From an uncultured Bacteroidales bacterium (GTDB lineage: Bacteria; Bacteroidota; Bacteroidia; Bacteroidales; UBA932): a stretch of DNA of 64,000 nt. The stretch covers positions 62,001 through 126,000 of the forward strand of contig CALUPB010000001.1 of the NCBI GenBank assembly GCA_944322585.1, written 5' to 3'. The stretch's first letter is position 1, and each line of letters begins with the position of its first letter. The notes beneath the pieces were generated by a model that had not been told where the DNA came from, searched no databases, and worked only from the letters and a program-made list of their open reading frames with translations. The position numbers and the translations under genes are program-made. This document shows, in pieces, positions 26,504-35,886 of the stretch.

Positions 26504-27622
26504 ATGACACTGGAAGGATACAGCCCGGAAGAATTTTGCGGAGAAGAGCCTTTTGAAGATTTCGACCCGGCCATTGCCGGAGACGAGGTGGAATACTCCG
26601 ATGAAGAACAGGAGATGTTCGAACATTTCCGGTTCGAGATAGACAAGGGACAGGCTCCCATGAGGGTGGACAAATACCTGGCCACCCACATGGAATACAC
26701 TTCACGGCACCGTATACAGTGTGCCATACGCCAGGACTATGTAAGGGTCAACGGCAGGGTTGTCAAGGCCAACTGCATAATACGCCCGGGAGACACGGTG
26801 ACATTCGTGATGCCGTACCAGAGGAGGGGTCTGGAAATACTTCCGGAGAACATTCCCTTGGACATCATATATGAAGACGAAGACCTTCTGGTCCTGAACA
26901 AGCCGGCAGGCATGGTCGTGCACCCGGGACACGGGCATTTCTCCGGGACACTGGTCAATGCCCTCGCATACCATCTCGGCATCAGCCAGGGGCCTGACGC
27001 ACAGGACGAAAGAATGGGGGTGCTGGTGCACCGTATCGACAAGGACACATCCGGACTGTTGGTAGTGGCCAAGAATGACGAGACCCAGCTCAACCTTGCA
27101 AGACAGTTCTATGTACACTCGATAGACCGCAGGTATACGGCCATCGTCTGGGGGAACATCCGGGAAGATGAAGGCACCATAGAAGGCAATATCGGACGCG
27201 ACCCCTCAGACAGGATGAAATTCCGTGTATTCCCCGACGGGGACAGGGGGAAGAGGGCCGTCACACATTACCGGGTATTGGAAAGATTCGGCTATGTGAC
27301 AGTTGTCGAATGCCGTCTGGAAACCGGCAGGACACACCAGATAAGGGTCCATTTCAACTATATAGGACATCCGCTGTTCAACGACGAAAGGTATGACGGC
27401 GCCGAAATCCGGAAAGGTACCATATATGCCAAATACAGACAGTTCATCAGCAACTGTTTCAAGCTCCTGCCGCGGCAGGCCCTCCATGCCAGGACACTCG
27501 GCTTCATCCATCCCCGCACAGGAAAGCACATGCAGTTCGACTCTCCCCTGCCGGCCGACATGCAGGCCCTTATAGACAAATGGCGCCAGTACGCCCGCAA
27601 CATGCCTCCGGAAGAAGAATAA
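26504..27622 (+). CDS. rluD: RluA/RluD-family 23S rRNA pseudouridine synthase
   Basis: A 372-residue enzyme that isomerises uridines in large-subunit rRNA. An acidic N-terminal extension (about 1-45) precedes an S4 RNA-binding domain (MRVDKYLATHMEYTSRHRIQCAIRQDYVRVNGRVV). The catalytic domain has VLNKPAGMVVHPG and HRIDKDTSGLLVVAKN with the catalytic Asp, then GRTHQIRVHFNYIGHPLFND and ALHARTLGFIHP. These match RluD best within the RluA/C/D group, but the exact uridines modified are not readable. It is convergent with the GH127 gene. Confidence 0.92.
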   Translation: MTLEGYSPEEFCGEEPFEDFDPAIAGDEVEYSDEEQEMFEHFRFEIDKGQAPMRVDKYLATHMEYTSRHRIQCAIRQDYVRVNGRVVKANCIIRPGDTVTFVMPYQRRGLEILPENIPLDIIYEDEDLLVLNKPAGMVVHPGHGHFSGTLVNALAYHLGISQGPDAQDERMGVLVHRIDKDTSGLLVVAKNDETQLNLARQFYVHSIDRRYTAIVWGNIREDEGTIEGNIGRDPSDRMKFRVFPDGDRGKRAVTHYRVLERFGYVTVVECRLETGRTHQIRVHFNYIGHPLFNDERYDGAEIRKGTIYAKYRQFISNCFKLLPRQALHARTLGFIHPRTGKHMQFDSPLPADMQALIDKWRQYARNMPPEEE

Positions 27623-27665
27623 ACCGTGCAAGGCTGCTGCAGCGCGGACATGCCTGCCTTTACGG

Positions 27666-29528
27666 TCAAATCTGCTTGTCCGGACGATATGGAAGCCAGA
27701 CAAGCATCCGTCCGGGACTCCGGTTATCCCACAGGAAATACGGAATGAAAGTCATGCCGTGTCCAGCGTCCGTCGCCCTGATTACATCTATGCCGCCAAG
27801 CATATCGGGCGCCTTTTCCACACTGAATTCCGTATCCGGAGACAGGGACAGTGAAGAGAAATCCGGATTGTCCGTTTCCTCGGCGCAATATACGAGAGGC
27901 CCGCGCCGGACTGCACGTTTACCGGCATCGGCCGTCACGCGAGGATCCGCACTGACCATCTCAACAGGCATATCCATGTCCAGAACTATCTCATCGCCGG
28001 ACTTCCACCGGGGTATGACGGCATATCCGGTCTCAATCCGCGGATTGACAGCCGAGCCGTTGACGGACACGGTCCATTCCCTGCACCATCCGGGAATCCT
28101 TATCCTCAACTCCTTGCCGGTATTCCTGCCGCCTTCTACGGTAATGGTGACTTTGCCGTCCCACGGATAATCCGTCTCCTGGGTTATCCTGACAGGTTTG
28201 CCGCCTCCTTCCGTAGCGAATTCCGCAGTCCCGCCTATGAACAGGTTCACCCATACGGCATCATCGGAAACCCCGTAGACATAATTGCCGACAGACGGGA
28301 GAAAACGGGAAATCTGGCTCGGACAGCACGCAGTCCCGTACCAGCGCTGGCGATGGTGGGTCCCCTCCGATTCGAGAGGATTGACATAGAAGAAGGTGTC
28401 GCCTTTCAGGGATACTCCCGAAATGACTCCGTTATACATGGCCCGCTCCATGACATCAGCATATTTGGAATCGCCTGTGAACTGGTTCATCCTGTGGTTC
28501 CACAGCACCATCCCGACAGAGGCGCATGTCTCGCAGTATGCCTCAAGGTTAGGCAGGTCATAGTCTTCCGTAAAGCCTTCGTTATGGGCGGACGACCCTA
28601 TTCCGCCGGTAATGTACATGTTCCTAAGGACGACATCGTCCCACAGGCGGTGCAGGGCATCGACATAGCCGGTCCAGGGAACCAAAGCCGCCACATCCGC
28701 CATGCCGCAATAGAGATACATGCATCTTACGGCATGTCCCGATATGTCCGCCAGTTCCTTTACAGGTACGGCATCCTGATAATATTCAGTGCTCCACACG
28801 CCTCCGTCGGGTCCCTTGCTGCCATAGCCGTGTCCCCTCTCCTCCAGGAGCCAATAGGCGAAATCCAGATATTTTTCCTGCCCGGTCACACCGTAAAGTT
28901 TCACCAGGGCAAGTTCGATCTCCTCATGGCCGGGTACCCAGTGCCTCTTGTCCGGGCCGAATACCGTCATCATATAGTCAGCCATCCTTTGCCCGACATC
29001 GAGAAGGGTACGCTTCCCTGTAGCCTTGTAATAGGCTACCCCGGCTTCTATCAGATGACCGGCACAATACATCTCGTGCCTGTCCATATCGGTCCATCTC
29101 CTGTCAAGCCCGGTCAGGGTGTAATAGGTGTTGATGTAACCGTCATCAAGCTGCGCTCCCGCAATATGACCGATCCACTCATCCGCCTTGGCCTCAAGGG
29201 CGGGATCGGGATTCACGGCAAGACTGTATGCCATACCCTCCAGTGCCTTGTACACATCGGAGTCATCGAAGAAAATGCCGGAATGCTGTCCTTTCCGCGC
29301 GGAAGCATTGATGAAATTCTGCATTCTCCCTGTAGAATCCTCTATCTGGGCAATACAGGCCGGCAGGACAGCCTCCTTATGCTTTTTAAGCTGCACGGAC
29401 CAGAACCCGTCATCAATTGCAACATCCGTAAAATCCACCTGCCGGATCATTTTCGAAGATTCCGGGGTAACCCTGCAGGCCGTCGTCAACAAGGCCGCAC
29501 ATACGGTAAGCCAGAAAATGTGTTTCAT
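27666..29528 (-). CDS. GH127-family glycoside hydrolase lipoprotein (beta-L-arabinofuranosidase type)
   Basis: A 620-residue surface or periplasmic lipoprotein: the signal peptide ends in a lipobox LLTTAC (Cys18). The body matches DUF1680/GH127, whose characterised member HypBA1 releases beta-L-arabinofuranose. Visible landmarks are NLEAYCETCASVGMVLWNHRM (region of the catalytic Glu and zinc cysteines) and GTACCPSQISRFLPSVGNYVYG (the vicinal CC). The ATG at 29528 is chosen because it starts the signal peptide; the frame is open to 29651. No SusC/D pair lies next to it, so it is not part of an obvious polysaccharide utilisation locus. Substrate could differ from arabinofuranosides. Confidence 0.88.
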   Translation of the reverse strand: MKHIFWLTVCAALLTTACRVTPESSKMIRQVDFTDVAIDDGFWSVQLKKHKEAVLPACIAQIEDSTGRMQNFINASARKGQHSGIFFDDSDVYKALEGMAYSLAVNPDPALEAKADEWIGHIAGAQLDDGYINTYYTLTGLDRRWTDMDRHEMYCAGHLIEAGVAYYKATGKRTLLDVGQRMADYMMTVFGPDKRHWVPGHEEIELALVKLYGVTGQEKYLDFAYWLLEERGHGYGSKGPDGGVWSTEYYQDAVPVKELADISGHAVRCMYLYCGMADVAALVPWTGYVDALHRLWDDVVLRNMYITGGIGSSAHNEGFTEDYDLPNLEAYCETCASVGMVLWNHRMNQFTGDSKYADVMERAMYNGVISGVSLKGDTFFYVNPLESEGTHHRQRWYGTACCPSQISRFLPSVGNYVYGVSDDAVWVNLFIGGTAEFATEGGGKPVRITQETDYPWDGKVTITVEGGRNTGKELRIRIPGWCREWTVSVNGSAVNPRIETGYAVIPRWKSGDEIVLDMDMPVEMVSADPRVTADAGKRAVRRGPLVYCAEETDNPDFSSLSLSPDTEFSVEKAPDMLGGIDVIRATDAGHGMTFIPYFLWDNRSPGRMLVWLPYRPDKQI

Positions 29529-29725
29529 GGTATATGAATTTTCTTCCAAGTACTGAGGAACTGATAAACAATGGCAAGTTATTAAAAAAATGCCTGATTC
29601 CAAAGGGGAAAAGGGGGACACCCGAAAGTCAAAGGACTGACTGACTTCCATGGAGCCGGGAAAGGCTGCGTGAACTCAAATGACAGCGGATGCCGTGAAG
29701 TTCCGCACATCACCGGAATGTCCGG

Positions 29726-32700
29726 CTATCTTCTCGGAGGAGGTCCCATAGGGCCGCGTCCCGGACCGCCAGGACCGCCGGGACCGCGCTGGCCGTTACC
29801 GTTGAAGTTGCCGAACCGGTAAGTCAGCGAGAGGATGATATAGCGGCCGAGGGTGTTGTTCCTCGTCTCCTGGTGATAGTTGGAGGCATCGGTCACATTG
29901 AGGTTCTTCGACTGGTTAAGGATATCGTATGCCTTCAGTGCGAGGGTGAACTTGTCCTTGAACAGCAGTTTGTTTATCTCGGCATTGATAATGAATTCAT
30001 CATCCTGCGGAGTGGTGTATCCCCTGTACCAGTTGTAGTCAGCATCGGCAACGATTCCGAAACCTTCCGGCAGCGTCCAGTTCATGGACATGTCCACCTG
30101 GTTGTTCCACGTCGCGCTCTGGTTGTATTCGGTCACAGAATACCATGACTTGGACATCCTTGTCCGTCCGCCGAGATCTATCTCCACCAGATCGTTCCTG
30201 TAGGTGAAACGGAGTCTCTGGGTGAATGACAGTGAATTGGTCTTCGATTCCTGGAAATAGTCCAGCAGGCTGTAGTGCATGGATGCCGGGTCGGAATGGT
30301 CAAAGAAATCCCTGTGGAAGGCCTCATAGTCCATTGTCCCGTCATCCGCATTATAATACATCTCCGTGAAGGCATCCGCCTTCCCGTTTTCTGTCCTGCC
30401 GACATAGGACAGGGAATTGGAATACCGGAAATTCGTCATGGAGAATATGGAGAACTGGGACTTGGCAATCGGGCTGTTGATGGAGAACCGCATGTCCGCG
30501 TTTCCCGACACCGGCCCGTTGAGAGGCATCGAATACTGGACCCCGTCAGTATCGTACCACAGGGCATTGGTGATGCCGTTCTGGACAAATCCTCCGCCGA
30601 CACGGGAATTGATTGTCAGGAAAGTGTCCGTATCCGTATAGCGGAACATTCCCCGGATATTATGGTTGAAATACGGTTCGAGATAAGGGTTTCCGAAAGA
30701 CAGGTTGAGAGGGTCGGAATTGTCCGCCACAGGCATGAGCTGGGAAGTCGAAGGCTGGGACGAATGCCCGAAATAGAACATCCTCACATTGGTGTTGTCA
30801 TTGAAATCATATGAAAACATCACCTGCGGCGCCCAATTGTAGACAGTGCTCTCGTATTTCTCCCCGTTTGTCTCGTTGTCCGTAAGCGTCGGTCTGAACG
30901 AAGCTCCTACCTGTGCCCTTATCTTTTCCTTCTGGTACATGAAGTTGGCACCTACGGAATGGTTCTGGGAATTGTTTATTATCGAATTGGAATAATTCTG
31001 ATTGTATGTCTCGCCGGCCGGGTCATAAATGAGATGCCCGCTGTCGTACCCGTTATCCGTGGCACTGTCGTAAGTGTCCTTGAATGAAGTGCTCCTGCTC
31101 CAGCTGTAGGAATAGTTGGCCTCGAGATAGAAATCATGGCCGAGAGGCTCGGTATAGACGGCACGCACATTTACGGAGGACGACCTTGAATTCTGGTCGT
31201 ATCTCTGGTTCACGATTTCCTCGTCTCCCGCAGTCTCGCTGTCATTGTCGGTATAGGACTGGTTGAATCCGTCCAGATCATTATTGCTGAAATTGTAATA
31301 GATATTGGCTGACAACGTCCTTCCCGGCTTGCCGAGCCTCTGGCGGAAAAGCAGGAACCCGGACATGTTCCAGTTGGTGTTGTAACCGGTATTCTCGTTG
31401 AAACCCTCATTGGTGAGAGACCTGTCACTGCCGTCTCCCGGATCCGTGTATGTCGTGAAATCGGAATATTCGGAAAAGCTGCCATGGCCGAAATTGAACT
31501 GCGGCTCGAAAAGTATGGACGTATTCTCCGTAAACTTGTGTTCCAGCCGGACCCCGAACCTGTGTCCCTGCGAATTCGATATGTTGTAGCCATTGTTGTC
31601 ATAGATAAGGCTGCTGCCGTCATCCATGTACGTTATCCTCGAACTCTCTTCCTCGACATATCTGTTGGAACCGCTGTAGAGATAGTTCCCGTTAAGCTCC
31701 ATGTCTCCGTCAAGCAGGTCGAAAGCCCCGTTCACCCCGGCCATCCATGAAGTCGTTATACCGTTACGGCCCCATCCTCCGACTCCGCGGCCGAACCCGC
31801 GGGAGCCCCTCATGGTCTGCATCATGCTCCCGGCCACATCGTTGAAACCCCTGTTGTTGGTATTGTTGTAATTGAGGATGACACTCAGCTGGCTGTTCTT
31901 GGAAAAACGTCCGGCCATCATGGCCCCCTGATAGCGCCAGCCTTCCTTGTACCACGGACTCTCCTGCGTATAGAAACCTTTATCCGGCATGTCATGGCCG
32001 CCTCCGGCCATCGCATTGCCGAACCAGCCGTCCAGCATTCCCGGCTTGATGGAAAGGTCAATCACCGTTTCCTCTTCCCCGTCATCAATTCCCGTGAATT
32101 CGGCCTGATCGGACTTCTTCTCGACGACCTTGACCTTGTCTATGATTTTCGCAGGAATGTTCTTGGACGCAAGCTGGGGATCATCGAGGAAGAATTCCTT
32201 GCCGTCAATCATAATCTTCGATATGGTCTCCCCGTTGGCTGTGATCGTGCCGTCGGAATCCACCTCCACGCCCGGGAGTTTCTTGAGCAGCTCCTCCAGC
32301 ATGTCGTTGTCTGTAGTCTTGAAAAGTGCCGCACTGTACTCGACAGTGTCTTTCTTGACAATCATCTGGTTGCCCACCGCCGTAACGCTCGCAGCCTCGA
32401 GCACTTCCACATCCTGAGACATCCTGACAGTACCGAGATCCACCGGACGGCCATTGATATCCAGTATCTTTTCATAAGGCTTATATCCCATCATCTCTGC
32501 CTTGAGTCTGAAAACGCCGTTTCTCACTCCCGTCAGTTGCACTTCACCTTCCGCCGTGCTCATCCCGAACTTGTACGTCTTGGATGTAGTGGTGTCGGTC
32601 AATGAAACCGTCGCGAAGCCCACCGGTTCCCCGGTAGACGCATCGGACAATACCATTTTAACGGAAACTCCGCTCTGGGCAGATGCATCATTCTCTGACA

Positions 32701-32761
32701 AAAGCGCACCGATTAACACAAGAAAAGCCGTGAGGACCAACTGTCCTGCATGTTTAACCAT
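29726..32761 (-). CDS. TonB-dependent-receptor-like outer-membrane beta-barrel protein
   Basis: A 1011-residue protein with a signal peptide (about 1-28), a carboxypeptidase-regulatory-like beta-sandwich (about 32-115, SDASTGEPVGFATVSLTDTT), a plug-like region (DNDMLEELLKKLPGVEVDSDGTITANGETISKIMIDGKEFFLDDPQLA), and a long barrel of the OMP_b-brl_3 kind. The C-terminus ends in a Gly/Pro/Arg-rich tail (GQRGPGGPGGPGRGP) after the last strand LSLTYRFGNFN. Such proteins are common in Bacteroidota, and their cargo is mostly unknown. There is no SusD partner. I see no consensus promoter in the 317-base upstream spacer. Confidence 0.87.
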   Translation of the reverse strand: MVKHAGQLVLTAFLVLIGALLSENDASAQSGVSVKMVLSDASTGEPVGFATVSLTDTTTSKTYKFGMSTAEGEVQLTGVRNGVFRLKAEMMGYKPYEKILDINGRPVDLGTVRMSQDVEVLEAASVTAVGNQMIVKKDTVEYSAALFKTTDNDMLEELLKKLPGVEVDSDGTITANGETISKIMIDGKEFFLDDPQLASKNIPAKIIDKVKVVEKKSDQAEFTGIDDGEEETVIDLSIKPGMLDGWFGNAMAGGGHDMPDKGFYTQESPWYKEGWRYQGAMMAGRFSKNSQLSVILNYNNTNNRGFNDVAGSMMQTMRGSRGFGRGVGGWGRNGITTSWMAGVNGAFDLLDGDMELNGNYLYSGSNRYVEEESSRITYMDDGSSLIYDNNGYNISNSQGHRFGVRLEHKFTENTSILFEPQFNFGHGSFSEYSDFTTYTDPGDGSDRSLTNEGFNENTGYNTNWNMSGFLLFRQRLGKPGRTLSANIYYNFSNNDLDGFNQSYTDNDSETAGDEEIVNQRYDQNSRSSSVNVRAVYTEPLGHDFYLEANYSYSWSRSTSFKDTYDSATDNGYDSGHLIYDPAGETYNQNYSNSIINNSQNHSVGANFMYQKEKIRAQVGASFRPTLTDNETNGEKYESTVYNWAPQVMFSYDFNDNTNVRMFYFGHSSQPSTSQLMPVADNSDPLNLSFGNPYLEPYFNHNIRGMFRYTDTDTFLTINSRVGGGFVQNGITNALWYDTDGVQYSMPLNGPVSGNADMRFSINSPIAKSQFSIFSMTNFRYSNSLSYVGRTENGKADAFTEMYYNADDGTMDYEAFHRDFFDHSDPASMHYSLLDYFQESKTNSLSFTQRLRFTYRNDLVEIDLGGRTRMSKSWYSVTEYNQSATWNNQVDMSMNWTLPEGFGIVADADYNWYRGYTTPQDDEFIINAEINKLLFKDKFTLALKAYDILNQSKNLNVTDASNYHQETRNNTLGRYIILSLTYRFGNFNGNGQRGPGGPGGPGRGPMGPPPRR

Positions 32762-33078
32762 AATTCAGACCCCGGTTTAGGATTTCACACAACATATCAC
32801 AGTGGGTCATAACGGCAAATACCCGTTCTGACGCACTTAAGGAATCGCGACGGAACGCATTCCCTTTATACGCGGGCGTTTCAAAAAAGACTTTCGTACA
32901 CCCTGAACCCGGAAGCCGGACTTCCGGAAAACGCACGGGAGTTAGACAAAAACTGTGCTGCAACGTTTAATTCCGGATGAAATTTTATGCAATTGATGAA
33001 TTTGTTTCAATTTATCATAAAAAATTTACAGTCACTCTGAAAACAGCTTCTATATTCCTCCCGATATTATATCTGCAG
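32762..33078. other. 317-base spacer between the barrel gene and ruvC
   Basis: No gene and no TAnnTTTG element are convincing here. It holds one hairpin, CCGGAAG (32909-32915) with CTTCCGG (32921-32927), which may end the ruvC transcript, and an A/T-rich stretch near 32970-33040 just beyond the ruvC stop. A GAAGCTGTTTT motif reads on the minus strand at 33040-33052. Confidence 0.5.
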
Positions 33079-33648
33079 TCATTTCAGAATGCCGCCGCTG
33101 ATTCTGTCAGGATTTTCTTCGATGAATTTTTTCCAGTCTCCCTTTCCTCCTATCTTCGCCAAAGGGTTGGAAGTCTCGTAATAATGGCACAGGGCAAGGG
33201 CGAGCGCATCCGTGGCATCCAGATATTTCGGGTCGAGCTCCACCTTGAGCGTCTTCTGTATCATCACGCTCACCTGGGACTTCGATGCAGCCCCGTTGCC
33301 GCATATCGCGATCTTGGCCTGTCTCGGAGCATATTCCGTCACTGGGATACCCTTGATTGTCGCAGCCGTGATGGCGGCTCCCTGGGCTCGCCCGAGTTTC
33401 AGTATCACCTGGGCGTTCTTGCCGTAGAAAGGCGACTCCACCGCCATCTCGTCAGGAGAATATGTCGCCAGGATCTCCTCTATGCCGGCAAAGATATTCG
33501 CGAGCTTTTCGAACGGAGCCCTGATTTTCCTGAGATCGAACACCCCCATATCCACATAATGCGGCCCATGCGCATCTACATGGATAACCCCGAAACCGAG
33601 GATATTGGTTCCGGGGTCAATTCCTATTATCGTCCTTTCGTTCACCAT
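33079..33648 (-). CDS. ruvC: Holliday junction resolvase RuvC
   Basis: A 189-residue endonuclease that resolves Holliday junctions with RuvAB. Catalytic acidic residues are Asp11 (GIDPGTN), Glu71 (VESPFYGKN), and Asp144 and Asp147 (LDATDALALALCH), all present. The start MVNERTIIGIDPG at 33648 places the first strand correctly; eight more residues are possible from 33672. It is followed on the same strand by the barrel gene after 317 bases and preceded by serS with a 91-base gap. Confidence 0.95.
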   Translation of the reverse strand: MVNERTIIGIDPGTNILGFGVIHVDAHGPHYVDMGVFDLRKIRAPFEKLANIFAGIEEILATYSPDEMAVESPFYGKNAQVILKLGRAQGAAITAATIKGIPVTEYAPRQAKIAICGNGAASKSQVSVMIQKTLKVELDPKYLDATDALALALCHYYETSNPLAKIGGKGDWKKFIEENPDRISGGILK

Positions 33649-33739
33649 GGGATGACTGTCTTCAACGGACATCCGGCGGCCGGCGTCTCATTCGTGGCTT
33701 CCACCTTCATGACATGACCGCCTGAAGTACCGCAAAGGG

Positions 33740-35008
33740 TTATATGATATCGAAACCGGTGTAAGGCCTCAACACTTCAGGAATAATGATGTGGCCGTCC
33801 TTCTGGCAATCCTCCAGCAATGCGGCGACAACACGCGGCAGTGCGAGCGAACTTCCGTTGAGAGTATGGGCGAGCCGGGTCTTTCCATCCGCATCCTTAT
33901 ATCTGAGCTTCAGTCTGTTGGCCTGATATGACTCGAAATTGGAGACGGAACTGATCTCCAGCCAGCGCCCCTGGGCGGCAGAATACAGCTCGAAGTCGTA
34001 GGTAATGGCGGAAGTGAAGCTCAGATCACCTCCGCAGAGACGCAATATCCTGTACGGCAGGCCGAGGCTTCTGACAATGCCTTCGACATGTGCCACCATC
34101 TCATCCAGGGCTGCATATGAGTTTTCAGGCTTCTCGATACGTACGATCTCCACCTTGTCGAACTGGTGCAGACGGTTGAGTCCGCGCACGTCCTTGCCAT
34201 ACGAACCGGCCTCACGGCGGAAGCACGGGGTATAGGCGGTCATCTTCACAGGGAAATCGTCCTGTCCGAGAATCACATCCCTGTATATGTTGGTCACAGG
34301 CACCTCCGCCGTAGGCACAAGATAATAATTGTCGAGATTTGCATGGTACATCTGCCCTTCCTTGTCCGGGAGCTGTCCCGTACCGAAGCCGGAAGCCTCA
34401 TTGACCATCACCGGCGGCTCCACCTCAAGATAGCCCGCTTTCGTGTTGATATCAAGGAAAAAGTTGATCAAAGCCCTCTGAAGACGCGCCCCTTTGCCCT
34501 TATAGACAGGGAATCCGGCTCCGGTCAGCTTCACCCCGAGATCGAAATCTATGATATCCAGTTTCCTGGCAAGCTCCCAATGAGGAAGGGCATCCGGCCC
34601 GAGCTCCGGAATGTCATTTCCGGTCTTCACCACCACATTGTCATCCGAATTCTTTCCTTCAGGCACAAGGTCGCACGGAATATTAGGAAGCAGGACTATC
34701 AGGGAATTGAGCTCCGCATTGTTGGACTGTGACTTCTCCTCCAGGGACTTAGACTGTTCCTTCAGGGCGGCTACCTCTTTTTTTACCGCCTCTGCCTCGT
34801 CTTTCCTGCCCTGTTTCATCAGGGCGCCTATCTGCGAAGCTATCCTGTTCTGGCTGGCCAGACATGCGTCGAGTTCCGTCTGGAGAGACCTTCTGTTGCT
34901 GTCCAGTTCATTGATCTTGGTTACAATCTCACGCGCATCGAAATGCTTGACTGCAAGTTTCCGAATGACATACTCCGGATCATCACGGAGCAGCTTTAAA
35001 GTCAACAT
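33740..35008 (-). CDS. serS: Seryl-tRNA synthetase
   Basis: A 422-residue class II synthetase charging tRNA-Ser. The N-terminal coiled-coil arm (about 28-110, rich in Lys/Glu) binds the long variable arm of tRNA-Ser. Motif 2 appears in TPCFRREAGSYGKDVRGLNRLHQFDKVE and motif 3 near the C-terminus in LNGSSLALPRVVAALLEDCQ. Length is normal. It lies downstream of rplU-rpmA with a hairpin between; no separate consensus promoter is visible. Confidence 0.96.
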   Translation of the reverse strand: MLTLKLLRDDPEYVIRKLAVKHFDAREIVTKINELDSNRRSLQTELDACLASQNRIASQIGALMKQGRKDEAEAVKKEVAALKEQSKSLEEKSQSNNAELNSLIVLLPNIPCDLVPEGKNSDDNVVVKTGNDIPELGPDALPHWELARKLDIIDFDLGVKLTGAGFPVYKGKGARLQRALINFFLDINTKAGYLEVEPPVMVNEASGFGTGQLPDKEGQMYHANLDNYYLVPTAEVPVTNIYRDVILGQDDFPVKMTAYTPCFRREAGSYGKDVRGLNRLHQFDKVEIVRIEKPENSYAALDEMVAHVEGIVRSLGLPYRILRLCGGDLSFTSAITYDFELYSAAQGRWLEISSVSNFESYQANRLKLRYKDADGKTRLAHTLNGSSLALPRVVAALLEDCQKDGHIIIPEVLRPYTGFDII

Positions 35009-35096
35009 ATATCCTTGTTTTTAATTATTGTCCGACTTTCGTAGGAAGTCGTTTGAATTCCCGTAATCATAAATTGCAAACAGCTTCCAAACACAA

Positions 35097-35135
35097 TGAG
35101 AGGGCATAGTCTCACCCGGAGTCCCAGCCCTCTCA
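35097..35135 (-). terminator. Hairpin after rpmA
   Basis: TGAGAGGG (35097-35104) pairs with CCCTCTCA (35128-35135). On the minus strand it follows the rpmA stop by 24 bases and leads into TTGTGTTTGG, a weak T-rich tract. Confidence 0.55.
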
Positions 35136-35159
35136 TAATATCCGTAAATTCCTCCGAGC

Positions 35160-35420
35160 TCAGTTCTCAAAAGGAACTACCGAGACGTATACCTTTGTCC
35201 CGAACTTCTTGCGGAACTGTACCTTTCCATCGATAAGCGCATACAGAGTATGATCCCTGCCCATTCCGACATTGGCTCCCGGATATTTGACAGTACCTCT
35301 CTGACGGACCAGAATGTTTCCGGCCTTGACAGCCTGATCACCGAATTTCTTGACGCCGAGTCGTTTGCTCTCCGACTCACGGCCGTTCTTGGAACTACCT
35401 ACACCTTTTTTATGTGCCAT
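35160..35420 (-). CDS. rpmA: 50S ribosomal protein L27 (bL27)
   Basis: An 86-residue ribosomal protein near the peptidyl-transferase centre. [52 protein letters not shown] is canonical. The short N-terminus has no Firmicutes-type cleavable extension. It follows rplU with 17 bases between, the usual L21-L27 pair. Confidence 0.97.
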   Translation of the reverse strand: MAHKKGVGSSKNGRESESKRLGVKKFGDQAVKAGNILVRQRGTVKYPGANVGMGRDHTLYALIDGKVQFRKKFGTKVYVSVVPFEN

Positions 35421-35437
35421 AACTAAATCCTCCTGAA

Positions 35438-35749
35438 TTAAGCAATCTCGTTAATCCTGATCTTCGTGAGATCCTGACGGTGACCTGTGAGCTTCTGGTA
35501 GCCCTTGCGGCGTTTCTTCTTGAATACAAGAACCTTGTCTGCCCTGCAGGTGTCATCAATGACCGTTGCCTTTACCACGGCGCCGTCCACATAAGGGGCA
35601 CCGACCTTAACCTTGCCATCCTCGTCAATCAGAAGCACTTTGTCGAACGATACCTCGGCATCCTTGGCTGCCTTGAGGCGGTTGACGAAGATTTCCTTGC
35701 CTGCTTCCACCTTGAACTGCTGGCCTGCAATGTCAACAATTGCGTACAT
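35438..35749 (-). CDS. rplU: 50S ribosomal protein L21 (bL21)
   Basis: A 103-residue large-subunit protein. [25 protein letters not shown] and the [28 protein letters not shown] tail are family-typical. It is first in the L21-L27 operon behind a strong promoter. The roughly 90-base leader contains GCTATTAAATAGC (35786-35798), a small palindrome that could take part in autoregulation. Confidence 0.97.
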   Translation of the reverse strand: MYAIVDIAGQQFKVEAGKEIFVNRLKAAKDAEVSFDKVLLIDEDGKVKVGAPYVDGAVVKATVIDDTCRADKVLVFKKKRRKGYQKLTGHRQDLTKIRINEIA

Positions 35750-35842
35750 AATAAATCATAAACTTTAGGGTTCTGACTGCAAGCGGCTATTAAATAGCTC
35801 TTTATCAACAGCTTGACAGCCTTGTATACATTTTGCGGAGTG

Positions 35843-35873
35843 CAAAGTTAACACTTTTCCCTTATTATGCAAA
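35843..35873 (-). promoter_or_regulatory. Bacteroidota promoter of rplU-rpmA
   Basis: On the minus strand TTTG (35873-35870), 19 bases, then TAACTTTG (35850-35843). This is a full consensus match about 95 bases before the rplU ATG, immediately past the fumarase stop. Confidence 0.85.
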
Positions 35874-35886
35874 TTTTCAGGACAGA

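Noticed and set aside
28353-29537. 394-codon plus-strand ORF across GH127
   Set aside because: It is antisense to a gene with clear family motifs; its translation has no recognisable domain.
27666-32761. Polysaccharide utilisation locus formed by GH127 and the barrel protein
   Set aside because: There is no SusD, no regulator and no second degradative enzyme, and the barrel is the OMP_b-brl_3 kind rather than SusC.
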